A stretch of 64,000 nt of DNA from Bacteroidales bacterium (lineage in GTDB: Bacteria > Bacteroidota > Bacteroidia > Bacteroidales > F082): positions 20,283 through 84,282 of the forward strand of contig JALNZU010000013.1 of NCBI GenBank assembly GCA_023229245.1, given 5' to 3'. A program made the translations under genes and the position numbers. Shown piece after piece: positions 8,089 to 16,412 of this stretch (its first letter is position 1; each line of letters starts with the position of its first letter). Below the pieces are notes generated by a model. The model was not told the DNA's origin, ran no database searches, and saw only the letters and a list, made by a program, of their open reading frames with translations.

Positions 8089-8512
8089 AGTACCCTATCT
8101 TTAAATAGTTTAGATTATCAAAGAGCAAAAGTATAGAATAATTCTAATTAAACTGAATGCATTGTGATAATAATAACAACAAAAAAATCTACAGAACTCA
8201 ATTACATTAGTTTTGACTAATTCATATTAAAATATGGCAGGCTTATCCAAATTTTACTCAGAAATTATTGAAACCGATCAACAACTTGTAACAAGCAAAA
8301 AAACTACTTATCTTTACATTTTATTCATTGCCAAGGCAGAAGTTAATACCCAAAAAAATAATTTTAACTGATTACGATGTCTATTCGTCTAATACAGCAA
8401 GGTTTTCTACGGGACTATCATAACCCAAAAGCAGGTTTCATATATTTTTTCAACAGGTAGGAATCAGCATCATACTAAACAAGCAATTGTTTCACCTATA
8501 AAATTTTGTCTT
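8089..8512. other. Divergent intergenic region
   Basis: Holds the arcC promoter and the upstream region of the large surface protein. A short perfect palindrome, CTTGTAACAAG, lies at 8285-8295. No exact TAnnTTTG box was found before the 8513 start. Nothing else recognised. Confidence 0.4.
8126..8133 (-). promoter_or_regulatory. -7 box of the arcC promoter
   Basis: Minus-strand TACTTTTG, an exact TAnnTTTG, 37 bases before the arcC start. No -33 TTTG at the expected spacing. Confidence 0.5.
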
Positions 8513-11500
8513 ATGAAAAACAATTTACTTCAGAAAGCTCTACTATTTATCCTTTTCAACTTATTGTCAGCTTCATTGCTATCGCAATACATAGTCAACT
8601 TTGAAGGCGATGGTGAGGTTAAGACTTCTTATGCATCGGGCATTGTCAACTTATCCGGCTTAGACTGGGATTTGACCAATGTACTGATAGGTGATTTAGA
8701 AAACGACTGGAAGAACGGTATCCGATCGGCACGGCTGAGGGGCTACGACAACTCATCTATGACGATGATGCAGGACAAAGAAGGCGGTGTAGGTAGCTTA
8801 AGCTTTTACTACAGACGCTATGGATCCGATTCACAGGTGGACTGGAGAGTGGAATACAGTACAAATGGTGGTACTAACTGGACACAGATAGGAAACGATT
8901 TCACAGCTCCTGCATCAGATGAAGTTCAACTATTTGAAGAAACGGTAAATATCGATGGCGATATACGCATCCGCATCAAGCGAGCTACCGAAAGCGGTAC
9001 ATCAAATCGTCGGCTGAATATAGACGATATCACCCTGACCGACTACTCCGGAGGTGGAAATATCCCACCTGTCATTACTAACATACTACAAACACCTGCC
9101 ACCGATATCACCTCAACGACCACTGTATCTGTTTCGGCCGATATCACCGACCCCGATGGCATTATCACCTTAGCTCAACTCAAATGGGGCACTGCACAAG
9201 GAACCTACCCCCACATAATCAATATGGTTCAAGGGCAGGATGATTCTTATACCACAGTAAGTGATATTCCTGCTCAAGCCGATGGCACTACGGTATTTTA
9301 TATAGTGTATGCCGAAGATAATGACGGTGGAACACGTAGCTCTCCAATGCATTCCTATGTTGTCAAAGATGCTGCATTTACCGAACTTCCCTATACGGAA
9401 GACTTTCAGGAGGGTATGGGTGATATATATACCTACTCCGTTTCAGGCGACACCAAAGAATGGCTTCATAGTACCGCAGGATATGCCTATATCAATGGCT
9501 TCAATAGCGGAGAGTTAGAAGACGACTGGCTCATACTTCCCGGATTCAATAAATCCATCTATTCTAATGTCAGTCTGTCGTTTGAAACATTAAAACAATA
9601 TGGTTTTGACGATCAGGATAACTTTTTCGTCTTGCTATATTCCACTAACTATATCGGACTGGGAGACCCTACTCTTGCAAGCTGGAATGAATTAAATTTC
9701 ACCCATCCTGCTGAAGAACAGCAGTGGCAGTCGTCGGGGGTGATAGACCTGAACGCCATTGAAGGGGAAATAGTACATATTGCTTTCAGGTATCATTATC
9801 ATATTGGTGCTTACAGACTCTGGCAGTTAGACAATATTCATTTGTCAGGAGTACAGCGTAATATCATCACCTTATGGAAGTTCGACATAGATGGTGACCT
9901 GAATCCTACTGTAGGCGAGGGAACAGCCTCAATAGTTGGAGGGGCTACAGAAGTGCCCCAAAATGATGCCTTACAAATCACCAACTTCCCCGATCAATTC
10001 ACTGCTTCAGGTACAACTGGTCTTCAGCTGATGCTAAGCACGACCGGTTATCAACATATACAGCTAAGCTTTAAGCAAAGTTCTTCAGGTACTATGTCGC
10101 GCTATGCGGAAATACAATATACAACTGACGGAGGTGCAAACTGGATAGCTTTTCAACATAATGCCGGGGAGCTGTCACCACATGATCTGATGTATTTTTT
10201 TGAGTTCGATATGGGCGAGATCACAGAAATAGCCAACAATCCTAATTTCGGGCTTCGTATAGTATCCATCTTTTCTCCGGTAGCTTTCAACGATGGGCTC
10301 GGCAACAGCTTCACTGCAAATACAGCCTACCATCGAGCCCGTACAAATGGTGGAACTGTGTATAGTGGTGATGGAAACTGGAAATTTCAGGATGTAGCCA
10401 TTATGGGCGATATTATTTCAGGTGATATCCCTGTCAAACTTGCTATCACAGATGTGAACGGAGGTGTGAACCCAACATCAGGACAACCCTTCAGCCTGAC
10501 TGTTCAAGCCCAAGATGCCACTAATAATCCGGCGAATGTGATTGGTAATACCACCGTCCAACTATCGCTTGTATCGGGCACTGGCAACTTAGATGGCAAT
10601 CTATCAAAAGTCATCCCGACAGGAAGCAATACGATAGTGTTTGATGGAATAAGTCATACTCCGGCAGCTACTGCTGTGATCATCCAGGCATCAGCTACAG
10701 CCGGGATGATACTGGAGCCAGGTATCAGCGATGCGTTTAATGTGCTGGCAACTGCTGACAAATTAGCTTTTCATAATGTACCCGAAGGAGGCCAGATTGG
10801 TTTACCCATAGCTCCGTTTCAGGTTCAGGCTCAACGACCTGATGGCAGCATTGATCCCGGGTTTTCAGGTGAGGTAACTATCAGCAAAGAATCAGGTAAT
10901 GGCAATATGAATGGTACTTTTACCAAAGCTCTGGTAGAAGGTATAGCCACTTTCGATGACATCAGTTTTGATGCAGCAGGCTTCTATATTTTATCGGCGC
11001 AATCAGCCGATCTGACCGGAGCTGTCAGCCCAGCTATATATATCAGTGCACCACTAACCCTGACAAATGAATTAGTGCCGGAATACATACAAGGTGTAAA
11101 CGGTACCAACTCGACCAGAGTACCGTTTGCCTACAGGGTTACTATAGGCAACCTACAGCCTGACGCCACCTACAGGTATATCAATCAGGTAGTATCCGAA
11201 GATGACAACCCTACTACTAATGGAGCTGGTAATGTGATCTTTACTAATCAAGATGGCAGCTTTCACCGGACTACCAGCCCTAATCTCGGTGTTGAAGGAG
11301 CTTATGGCAGCTTCACTGCTAATGATCAGGGGGAATATAGCGGTTGGTTCATCAATGAACCTACTGGCAATGTTCGTTTCACACCTGGGAATGAGGTGTT
11401 TTTCCGTATCCGTTTGAACGATGGCAATGAAGGTACTTCAGCTACGCATTGGCTGACTACCACCCAAGCAGCACAGGTGATCAATTTCGGGACCGAACCT

Positions 11501-13300
11501 GATGATGCGCAGGGAACTGCTATCAGAGCTACCTCTCTGGCACAGGCCAAAAACTTTGTGCTTCTGTTCAATAATCTTGCCGGAACAAGCCGCCCGATGT
11601 ATTGCACTACTATTGAAACTACTGGTGTGGATTATAATGCCGCTACCTCTTGGGCTGCTTTTTATCGCAATGAGGTAGCTTTTATTGATGGTGCTTGGGG
11701 TGGTATTATTCCAAATGTCAATGCAGCTGGTTTAATGCGTATTGAAGAAAGAAGCCTTCTTGACGGCTCACTGATTGAGGTACACACCTCTGCCAACGGA
11801 GTATGGGGCAATATAGACACACGAAATCCCAACGGAGGTATAAACAATGTGTTAGTACTCACATTAGATATCACCGACGATCCTGTACTGACTGTCTCGC
11901 CTTCGATCCTGAACGGATTTCAGTATGCAGAAGGTGAAGGGCCAAGCCAGATATTAAGCTATACCCTGAATGGTAACAGTCTAATTGGAACGGGAAATAT
12001 CAATGTGGATGCGCCAGATGACTATGAGATATCGTTGGACGGATCAACCTTTGGCTCTATGCTAAACCTCCCCTATTCCAACGGTGTGATCAATGGCCAG
12101 CCAGTCACAGTGAGCGTACGCCTGAAAGCCGGACTAAACCAGGGAATATACAACGGCCAACCTATAATACATAACGGAGGAGGTGCAGCTGAGAAAATTG
12201 TTACCCTGAATGGAGAGGTTACCCCATCAGTCGTACCGGAAATACTGAGTGAATTAGTGCCACAATATATACAAGGTGTCAACGGTACTAACTCTACCAG
12301 AGTACCATTTGCTTACAGGGTTAGTATAGGCAATCTGCAGCCTAATGCCACCTACAGGTATATCAATCAGGTAGTAACCGAAGATGACAGCCCTTCCACC
12401 AATGGTGCAGGTAATGTGATCTTTTTATATGAAGATGGGAGTTACATTCGTACTACCAGTCCTAACCTCAATGACCATGGCTCTTATGGGGAGTTTACAG
12501 CAGACCAAAACGGAATATATGAAGGTTGGTTCATTACAGAAACCACCGGCAATGTTCGTTTCACACCTGGGAATGAGGTGTTTTTCCGCATACGTATCAA
12601 TGATGGCAATGAAGGCAGTTTAGTAGCACACCGGCTTACAACCATAAATGCGGCAAAGGTTATCCATTTCGGAACCAATGCAGATGAAACAATGGGAACA
12701 GCTATACGGGCAAGCTCTAAAGACCCATCCGGCGCCTTGGCAATACTGTTTGATAATTATGTTGGATCGGGACGACCTGTATATGCGACAACAGTTGAAA
12801 TAACAGGTATCGACTATGAAGCTACCGGTACTTATGCCGGATTTTACGTTGAATATATATTCGGGCATGAAGGCTCCTGGGGAGGTATCATACCTAATCT
12901 CAACGATAGCGGGATACAACATATCAAGACTCTCGTTCCGAACAGCACCGCCGAAAAAGTGTATCAAAGCCATACCGGTATTTGGGGTACGGAAGACACA
13001 CGAAACCCAAACGGAGGATTAGAGCATGTGATATATCTTAATTTAGAAGAATTAGGTGTTGAAGAAAATTCGTTGGAGGATATTACTATCAGCTTGATGG
13101 ACCAGAGACTCTTCATTGAAAACAAAAGAAACGAACCTATCACGGTAGAAATCTTCAACTCATTAGGACAAAGGCTATTATCCGAAAAGATATTTCCTTT
13201 TTCCCGTCAACAACTGTCAACAAGTTTTCAAGCCGGGTTATATATCGTCCGCCTGCACAATACTATAACAGAATCAAAACGAAAGCTCATCATCAATTGA
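8513..13300 (+). CDS. Large T9SS-secreted surface protein with duplicated modules
   Basis: A 1595-residue multidomain protein. Residues 1-25 are a signal peptide. About 25-185 is a lectin/MAM-like sandwich (VDWRVEYSTNGGTNW), 185-285 an Ig-like domain with a DPDG motif, and 290-450 a choice-of-anchor-J type domain (LPYTEDFQEG). About 640-850 has two invasin-like Ig domains. Residues 850-1122 and 1245-1515 are two copies of a 270-residue module starting ELVPxYIQGVNGTNSTR, separated by a 120-residue Ig-like domain. The last 75 residues are a T9SS type A sorting domain ending in GLYIVRLHNTITESKRKLIIN minus its first residues. The protein should be secreted and anchored or released by T9SS. No catalytic motif was seen; adhesion or substrate binding is a guess. 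Confidence 0.88.
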   Translation: MKNNLLQKALLFILFNLLSASLLSQYIVNFEGDGEVKTSYASGIVNLSGLDWDLTNVLIGDLENDWKNGIRSARLRGYDNSSMTMMQDKEGGVGSLSFYYRRYGSDSQVDWRVEYSTNGGTNWTQIGNDFTAPASDEVQLFEETVNIDGDIRIRIKRATESGTSNRRLNIDDITLTDYSGGGNIPPVITNILQTPATDITSTTTVSVSADITDPDGIITLAQLKWGTAQGTYPHIINMVQGQDDSYTTVSDIPAQADGTTVFYIVYAEDNDGGTRSSPMHSYVVKDAAFTELPYTEDFQEGMGDIYTYSVSGDTKEWLHSTAGYAYINGFNSGELEDDWLILPGFNKSIYSNVSLSFETLKQYGFDDQDNFFVLLYSTNYIGLGDPTLASWNELNFTHPAEEQQWQSSGVIDLNAIEGEIVHIAFRYHYHIGAYRLWQLDNIHLSGVQRNIITLWKFDIDGDLNPTVGEGTASIVGGATEVPQNDALQITNFPDQFTASGTTGLQLMLSTTGYQHIQLSFKQSSSGTMSRYAEIQYTTDGGANWIAFQHNAGELSPHDLMYFFEFDMGEITEIANNPNFGLRIVSIFSPVAFNDGLGNSFTANTAYHRARTNGGTVYSGDGNWKFQDVAIMGDIISGDIPVKLAITDVNGGVNPTSGQPFSLTVQAQDATNNPANVIGNTTVQLSLVSGTGNLDGNLSKVIPTGSNTIVFDGISHTPAATAVIIQASATAGMILEPGISDAFNVLATADKLAFHNVPEGGQIGLPIAPFQVQAQRPDGSIDPGFSGEVTISKESGNGNMNGTFTKALVEGIATFDDISFDAAGFYILSAQSADLTGAVSPAIYISAPLTLTNELVPEYIQGVNGTNSTRVPFAYRVTIGNLQPDATYRYINQVVSEDDNPTTNGAGNVIFTNQDGSFHRTTSPNLGVEGAYGSFTANDQGEYSGWFINEPTGNVRFTPGNEVFFRIRLNDGNEGTSATHWLTTTQAAQVINFGTEPDDAQGTAIRATSLAQAKNFVLLFNNLAGTSRPMYCTTIETTGVDYNAATSWAAFYRNEVAFIDGAWGGIIPNVNAAGLMRIEERSLLDGSLIEVHTSANGVWGNIDTRNPNGGINNVLVLTLDITDDPVLTVSPSILNGFQYAEGEGPSQILSYTLNGNSLIGTGNINVDAPDDYEISLDGSTFGSMLNLPYSNGVINGQPVTVSVRLKAGLNQGIYNGQPIIHNGGGAAEKIVTLNGEVTPSVVPEILSELVPQYIQGVNGTNSTRVPFAYRVSIGNLQPNATYRYINQVVTEDDSPSTNGAGNVIFLYEDGSYIRTTSPNLNDHGSYGEFTADQNGIYEGWFITETTGNVRFTPGNEVFFRIRINDGNEGSLVAHRLTTINAAKVIHFGTNADETMGTAIRASSKDPSGALAILFDNYVGSGRPVYATTVEITGIDYEATGTYAGFYVEYIFGHEGSWGGIIPNLNDSGIQHIKTLVPNSTAEKVYQSHTGIWGTEDTRNPNGGLEHVIYLNLEELGVEENSLEDITISLMDQRLFIENKRNEPITVEIFNSLGQRLLSEKIFPFSRQQLSTSFQAGLYIVRLHNTITESKRKLIIN
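11060..11875 (+). repeat. Module copy 1 within the 8513 gene
   Basis: Encodes residues 850-1121 of the surface protein. The second copy starts 1185 bases later. Parts are nearly identical at DNA level, including about 40 identical bases around 11362-11403. Confidence 0.8.
12245..13054 (+). repeat. Module copy 2 within the 8513 gene
   Basis: Encodes residues 1245-1514. It aligns along its whole length with copy 1 (YIQGVNGTNSTRVPFAYRV in both; GNVRFTPGNEVFFRIR in both; DTRNPNGG near both ends). Confidence 0.8.
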
Positions 13301-13411
13301 TAGCAAGCGTTTAAGAGGTGGAAAGGGGACATCTTTTCCTTTAGAACTATGATAGTATCAATTTTTTTTAAGTAAAAAAATCCAAACTATAGCACCGTAT
13401 TATTAAAAGAG

Positions 13412-13419
13412 TACCTTTG
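13412..13419 (+). promoter_or_regulatory. -7 box of the RRM gene, long leader
   Basis: TACCTTTG fits TAnnTTTG exactly. If used, transcription begins near 13425 and leaves a leader of about 120 bases before the ATG at 13545. Confidence 0.5.
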
Positions 13420-13514
13420 CATCGGTTTAATTTATTTTTTTCTTTCAAAAAAACAAGAATTCAGCTGTCAATCAGGAACTCACCATTCCGAATAACAATT
13501 CGATCTCTTCTTTT

Positions 13515-13530
13515 TTGAAATTCATTTCAA
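13515..13530 (+). promoter_or_regulatory. Palindrome in the RRM gene leader
   Basis: TTGAAA-TTCA-TTTCAA, a perfect 6-bp stem with a 4-base loop, ends 14 bases before the start codon. It could control ribosome access or be a binding site for the RNA-binding protein itself (inference). Confidence 0.4.
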
Positions 13531-13544
13531 TTTATTTTTTTATC

Positions 13545-13904
13545 ATGAACATTTTTGTTGCAAAATTAAATTTTAAGACTACGAGTGAGCAACTCCAGTC
13601 ATTGTTTGAACAGTTTGGTGAAGTTTCATCGGCTAAAGTTATCTTCGATAAGTTAACTAATCGTTCCAAGGGCTATGGTTTTGTAGAGATGCCTAATGAT
13701 GATCAGGCGTATGATGCTATTAACCAACTGAATGAATCCGAGCTTGATGGCAGTACTATTGTCGTAAAAAAAGCTCGTCCCAAAGAAGAGGGATATTCTG
13801 ACAGCTCAAGATTCCCAAGGCGTGAAGGTGGATATAGGCAAGACAACCGCCATCGCGGTGAAGGAGGACATTCGGGAGAAGGAAACTACAGAAAACGATA
13901 TTAA
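13545..13904 (+). CDS. RRM-type RNA-binding protein
   Basis: A 119-residue protein with one RNA recognition motif. RNP2 reads IFVAKL at the N-terminus and RNP1 reads KGYGFVEM near residue 45; the C-terminal 35 residues are rich in Arg and Gly (RREGGYRQDNRHRGEGG), a disordered RNA-binding tail. These small RRM proteins are common in Bacteroidota, where no Hfq is usually found, and bind single-stranded RNA in the cytoplasm. An in-frame start 10 codons upstream would add a hydrophobic stretch not seen in the family, so 13545 is preferred. A strong terminator follows, so the gene is a single-gene unit with a long leader. Confidence 0.93.
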   Translation: MNIFVAKLNFKTTSEQLQSLFEQFGEVSSAKVIFDKLTNRSKGYGFVEMPNDDQAYDAINQLNESELDGSTIVVKKARPKEEGYSDSSRFPRREGGYRQDNRHRGEGGHSGEGNYRKRY

Positions 13905-13925
13905 TTTCTAATACATCTAAGCTGT

Positions 13926-13954
13926 AAAGCTGCCTCAACCGGCAGCTTTTTTTT
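13926..13954 (+). terminator. Terminator of the RRM gene
   Basis: AAAGCTGCC, loop TCAACC, GGCAGCTTT, followed by T residues: a 9-bp perfect stem with a T tract 22 bases after the stop. Confidence 0.88.
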
Positions 13955-14079
13955 ATCTTAACCAACGATTGATCAAAGCTTATCAATGCAGTATTGCTAT
14001 ACATCTCAACTCAACAGAGAAATACACCCAAAAAAAATAGCATTTTTTGTATTTTCGCATCGCAAAAAAAGTCACATTC

Positions 14080-15870
14080 ATGCTTGAAGCCAAGTTAACA
14101 CAGACATTTATTAAAGCTTTCAAACAATTGTATGATAGGCAACCTGATATAAAACACATCAGTTTTCAGAAAACCAGATCAGAGTTTGAAGGCGACCGTA
14201 CCATAGTGGTTTTCCCGTTCAGCAAAATATTGCAACAGTCAGCTGAAGAAACAGCTCAACAGATAGGGGAAGCGATGATGCAGTTATATACTGAAATTGT
14301 TCGATTCAATGTAGTAAAAGGCTTTTTAAATCTCACTATCAGTGGCAAGTATTGGGTTTCTTTTTTACAGCAAGCGTTATCTATGCCGGATTTTGGGTTT
14401 AACCAATCGGGCAAAGGCAAACGCATGGTGATCGAATACAGCTCTCCAAACACCAATAAGCCATTGCACTTGGGGCATATCCGAAACAACCTTTTAGGAT
14501 GGAGCGTCGCAGCCATTCTGAAGGCCAATGGCTACGAAGTTGTGAAGGTCAATCTTATCAACGACAGGGGGATACATATATGTAAATCAATGTTGGCATG
14601 GCAGAAATGGGGAGGAAAAAGCCCGGAAGAAACGGCTATGAAAGGTGATAAGCTAGTAGGTGAGATGTATGTGCGTTTCGATAAAGAGCTGAAAGCTGAG
14701 ATTGCCGGTCTGGTTCAACAAGGTTATTCATCAGAGGAAGCCGCAACACGTGCACCGCTCATCATACAGGCTCAGGAGATGCTCCGGTTATGGGAGGCAG
14801 GTGATCCTCAAACGCATCAACTCTGGGCCACCATGAATGGATGGGTGTATGAAGGTTTTAATCAGACATATGCAAAAATGGGCGTAGATTTCGATAAGCT
14901 TTATTATGAATCGGAAACATACCTACTTGGTAAAGAGATAGTTGAAGAAGGATTAAAAAATGGAGCCCTGTTTCAGAAAACAGATGGAAGCATATGGTGC
15001 GATCTATCAGCGGAAGGATTGGACGAAAAGCTATTGTTGCGTGCCGATGGAACTTCGGTGTATATGACACAAGATCTGGGCACAGCAAAACTGCGAATGA
15101 GTGAATATCAAGCCGATAAAATGATATATGTAGTAGGCAATGAACAAAACTATCATTTTGAAGTATTGAGCAGAATACTCAAAAAAATTGGGTATCAATG
15201 GGCTGATACTATCGAACATCTATCATATGGCATGGTTGAATTACCCGAAGGTAAGATGAAATCGCGCGAAGGTACTGTAGTGGATGCAGACGAACTGATG
15301 GACGAAATGATACTCACTGCCAAAGAAATGACTACCGAATTAGGTAAATTAGACAATCTGACTGAGGAAGAGGCTGATAAACTTTTTACTACCATTGGGT
15401 TAGGTGCGTTGAAATATTTTATCCTGAAGGTAGACCCACGCAAGAACATGCTGTTCAATCCGGATGAATCTATTGATTTCAATGGAAATACAGGACCTTT
15501 CATTCAATATACACATGCTCGCATCCGCTCATTACTAAGAAAAGCAACGCATGTGGAAGAAGATCAGCTGCCCGGTACAGATATCACCAATACTGAGTTT
15601 CTTCCCGACAAAGAACGCAACCTGATTCGACTTGTTTATTCATTCCCGCAATGGGTTCAACAAGCAGCCGAATCGAGAAGCCCGGCATTGATCGCCAATT
15701 ATATGTATGAGTTAGCTAAAGAGTTCAATCAGTTCTATCAGTCGGTACCCATCCTCAGGGAAGAGAACATCTCTCTACGTTTGCTACGGCTTGACATCAG
15801 CAGGATCGTAGCCTCTATTTTAAAAAAATCAGCTGAGCTGTTAGGAATAGAAATGCCTGAACAGATGTAG
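14080..15870 (+). CDS. argS: Arginyl-tRNA synthetase
   Basis: A 596-residue class I synthetase that charges tRNA-Arg in the cytoplasm. The N-terminal Add1 domain covers about the first 100 residues. The catalytic HIGH motif appears as PLHLGHIRNN preceded by EYSSPNTNK, and the KMSKS equivalent as GKMKSREGTVV. The anticodon-binding DALR domain contains QYTHARIRSLLRKA. All core elements are present. The frame extends 11 codons upstream from a TTG, but the stretch includes a -7-like sequence TATTTTCG, so the ATG at 14080 (MLEAKLTQTF) is taken. A tRNA-Arg(ACG) gene lies about 3 kb downstream; the proximity is probably chance. Confidence 0.96.
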   Translation: MLEAKLTQTFIKAFKQLYDRQPDIKHISFQKTRSEFEGDRTIVVFPFSKILQQSAEETAQQIGEAMMQLYTEIVRFNVVKGFLNLTISGKYWVSFLQQALSMPDFGFNQSGKGKRMVIEYSSPNTNKPLHLGHIRNNLLGWSVAAILKANGYEVVKVNLINDRGIHICKSMLAWQKWGGKSPEETAMKGDKLVGEMYVRFDKELKAEIAGLVQQGYSSEEAATRAPLIIQAQEMLRLWEAGDPQTHQLWATMNGWVYEGFNQTYAKMGVDFDKLYYESETYLLGKEIVEEGLKNGALFQKTDGSIWCDLSAEGLDEKLLLRADGTSVYMTQDLGTAKLRMSEYQADKMIYVVGNEQNYHFEVLSRILKKIGYQWADTIEHLSYGMVELPEGKMKSREGTVVDADELMDEMILTAKEMTTELGKLDNLTEEEADKLFTTIGLGALKYFILKVDPRKNMLFNPDESIDFNGNTGPFIQYTHARIRSLLRKATHVEEDQLPGTDITNTEFLPDKERNLIRLVYSFPQWVQQAAESRSPALIANYMYELAKEFNQFYQSVPILREENISLRLLRLDISRIVASILKKSAELLGIEMPEQM

Positions 15871-15933
15871 ATTGACCGGCTATTTTCATGCATCCATATC
15901 TTTTTTACTTCACAATAAAGTATTGATACTAAG

Positions 15934-15984
15934 TCCAATTTAATTGGATATTGATTTTATTAGTAGCTTTGTGCATTAACAAAG
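15934..15984 (+). promoter_or_regulatory. Promoter with two inverted repeats (zinc-finger gene)
   Basis: The -7 box TAGCTTTG lies at 15964-15971. It is preceded by the perfect repeat TCCAAT-TTA-ATTGGA (15934-15948) and overlapped by CTTTGT-GCATTA-ACAAAG (15967-15984). The second would sit across the transcription start. Both look like operator candidates. Confidence 0.5.
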
Positions 15985-15994
15985 CAGGTGAACT

Positions 15995-16369
15995 ATGCTC
16001 AAACAACCAAAGACATACTGCTTGGAATGTGGAGATGAACTGTTTGGCCGTTCCGATAAGAAATTCTGTAACGACCAATGCAGATCAGCCCATTATAGAA
16101 GGCAACACGGTTCTGCCATCCGGCTTATCAATAATATCAATAACCAGCTCAAAAAAAACCGGGCTATCCTTCTGAGGTTGAATCCAGATGGGATCATCAC
16201 CATAAAAAAAAGCACACTTGATAAGGCAGGATTTAATTTCAACTTTTTCACCAGCACATATACTACCCGGGAAGGCCGAACCTACCGATATGTGTATGAC
16301 CAGGGATATTTGCTCCTTGATAAGGATATGGTGATGCTGGTGATTAACAAAGACTATAAGACTGACTAA
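15995..16369 (+). CDS. Small zinc-finger protein, conserved hypothetical
   Basis: 124 residues. The N-terminus holds four cysteines in the pattern CxxC-x13-CxxxC (YCLECGDELFGRSDKKFCNDQCRS cut at its first and last halves: YCLECGD and KFCNDQCR), likely a zinc ribbon. A basic helix follows (RSAHYRRQHGS) and then a 70-residue beta-rich domain (GIITIKKSTLDKAGFNFNFF). The arrangement recurs in Bacteroidota hypothetical proteins known to me only as uncharacterised. It could be a nucleic-acid-binding regulator. The downstream T9SS gene starts 44 bases after its stop and may be co-transcribed. The promoter has two inverted repeats, so it may regulate itself. Confidence 0.78.
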   Translation: MLKQPKTYCLECGDELFGRSDKKFCNDQCRSAHYRRQHGSAIRLINNINNQLKKNRAILLRLNPDGIITIKKSTLDKAGFNFNFFTSTYTTREGRTYRYVYDQGYLLLDKDMVMLVINKDYKTD

Positions 16370-16412
16370 TATAAAAAACTGATATATAAACAACTAACAC
16401 CTATTTAATGCC

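Noticed and set aside
12620..12973. 117-codon minus-strand frame inside the large surface protein
   Set aside because: Shadow of the coding strand in a duplicated module; cysteine-rich and without homology features.
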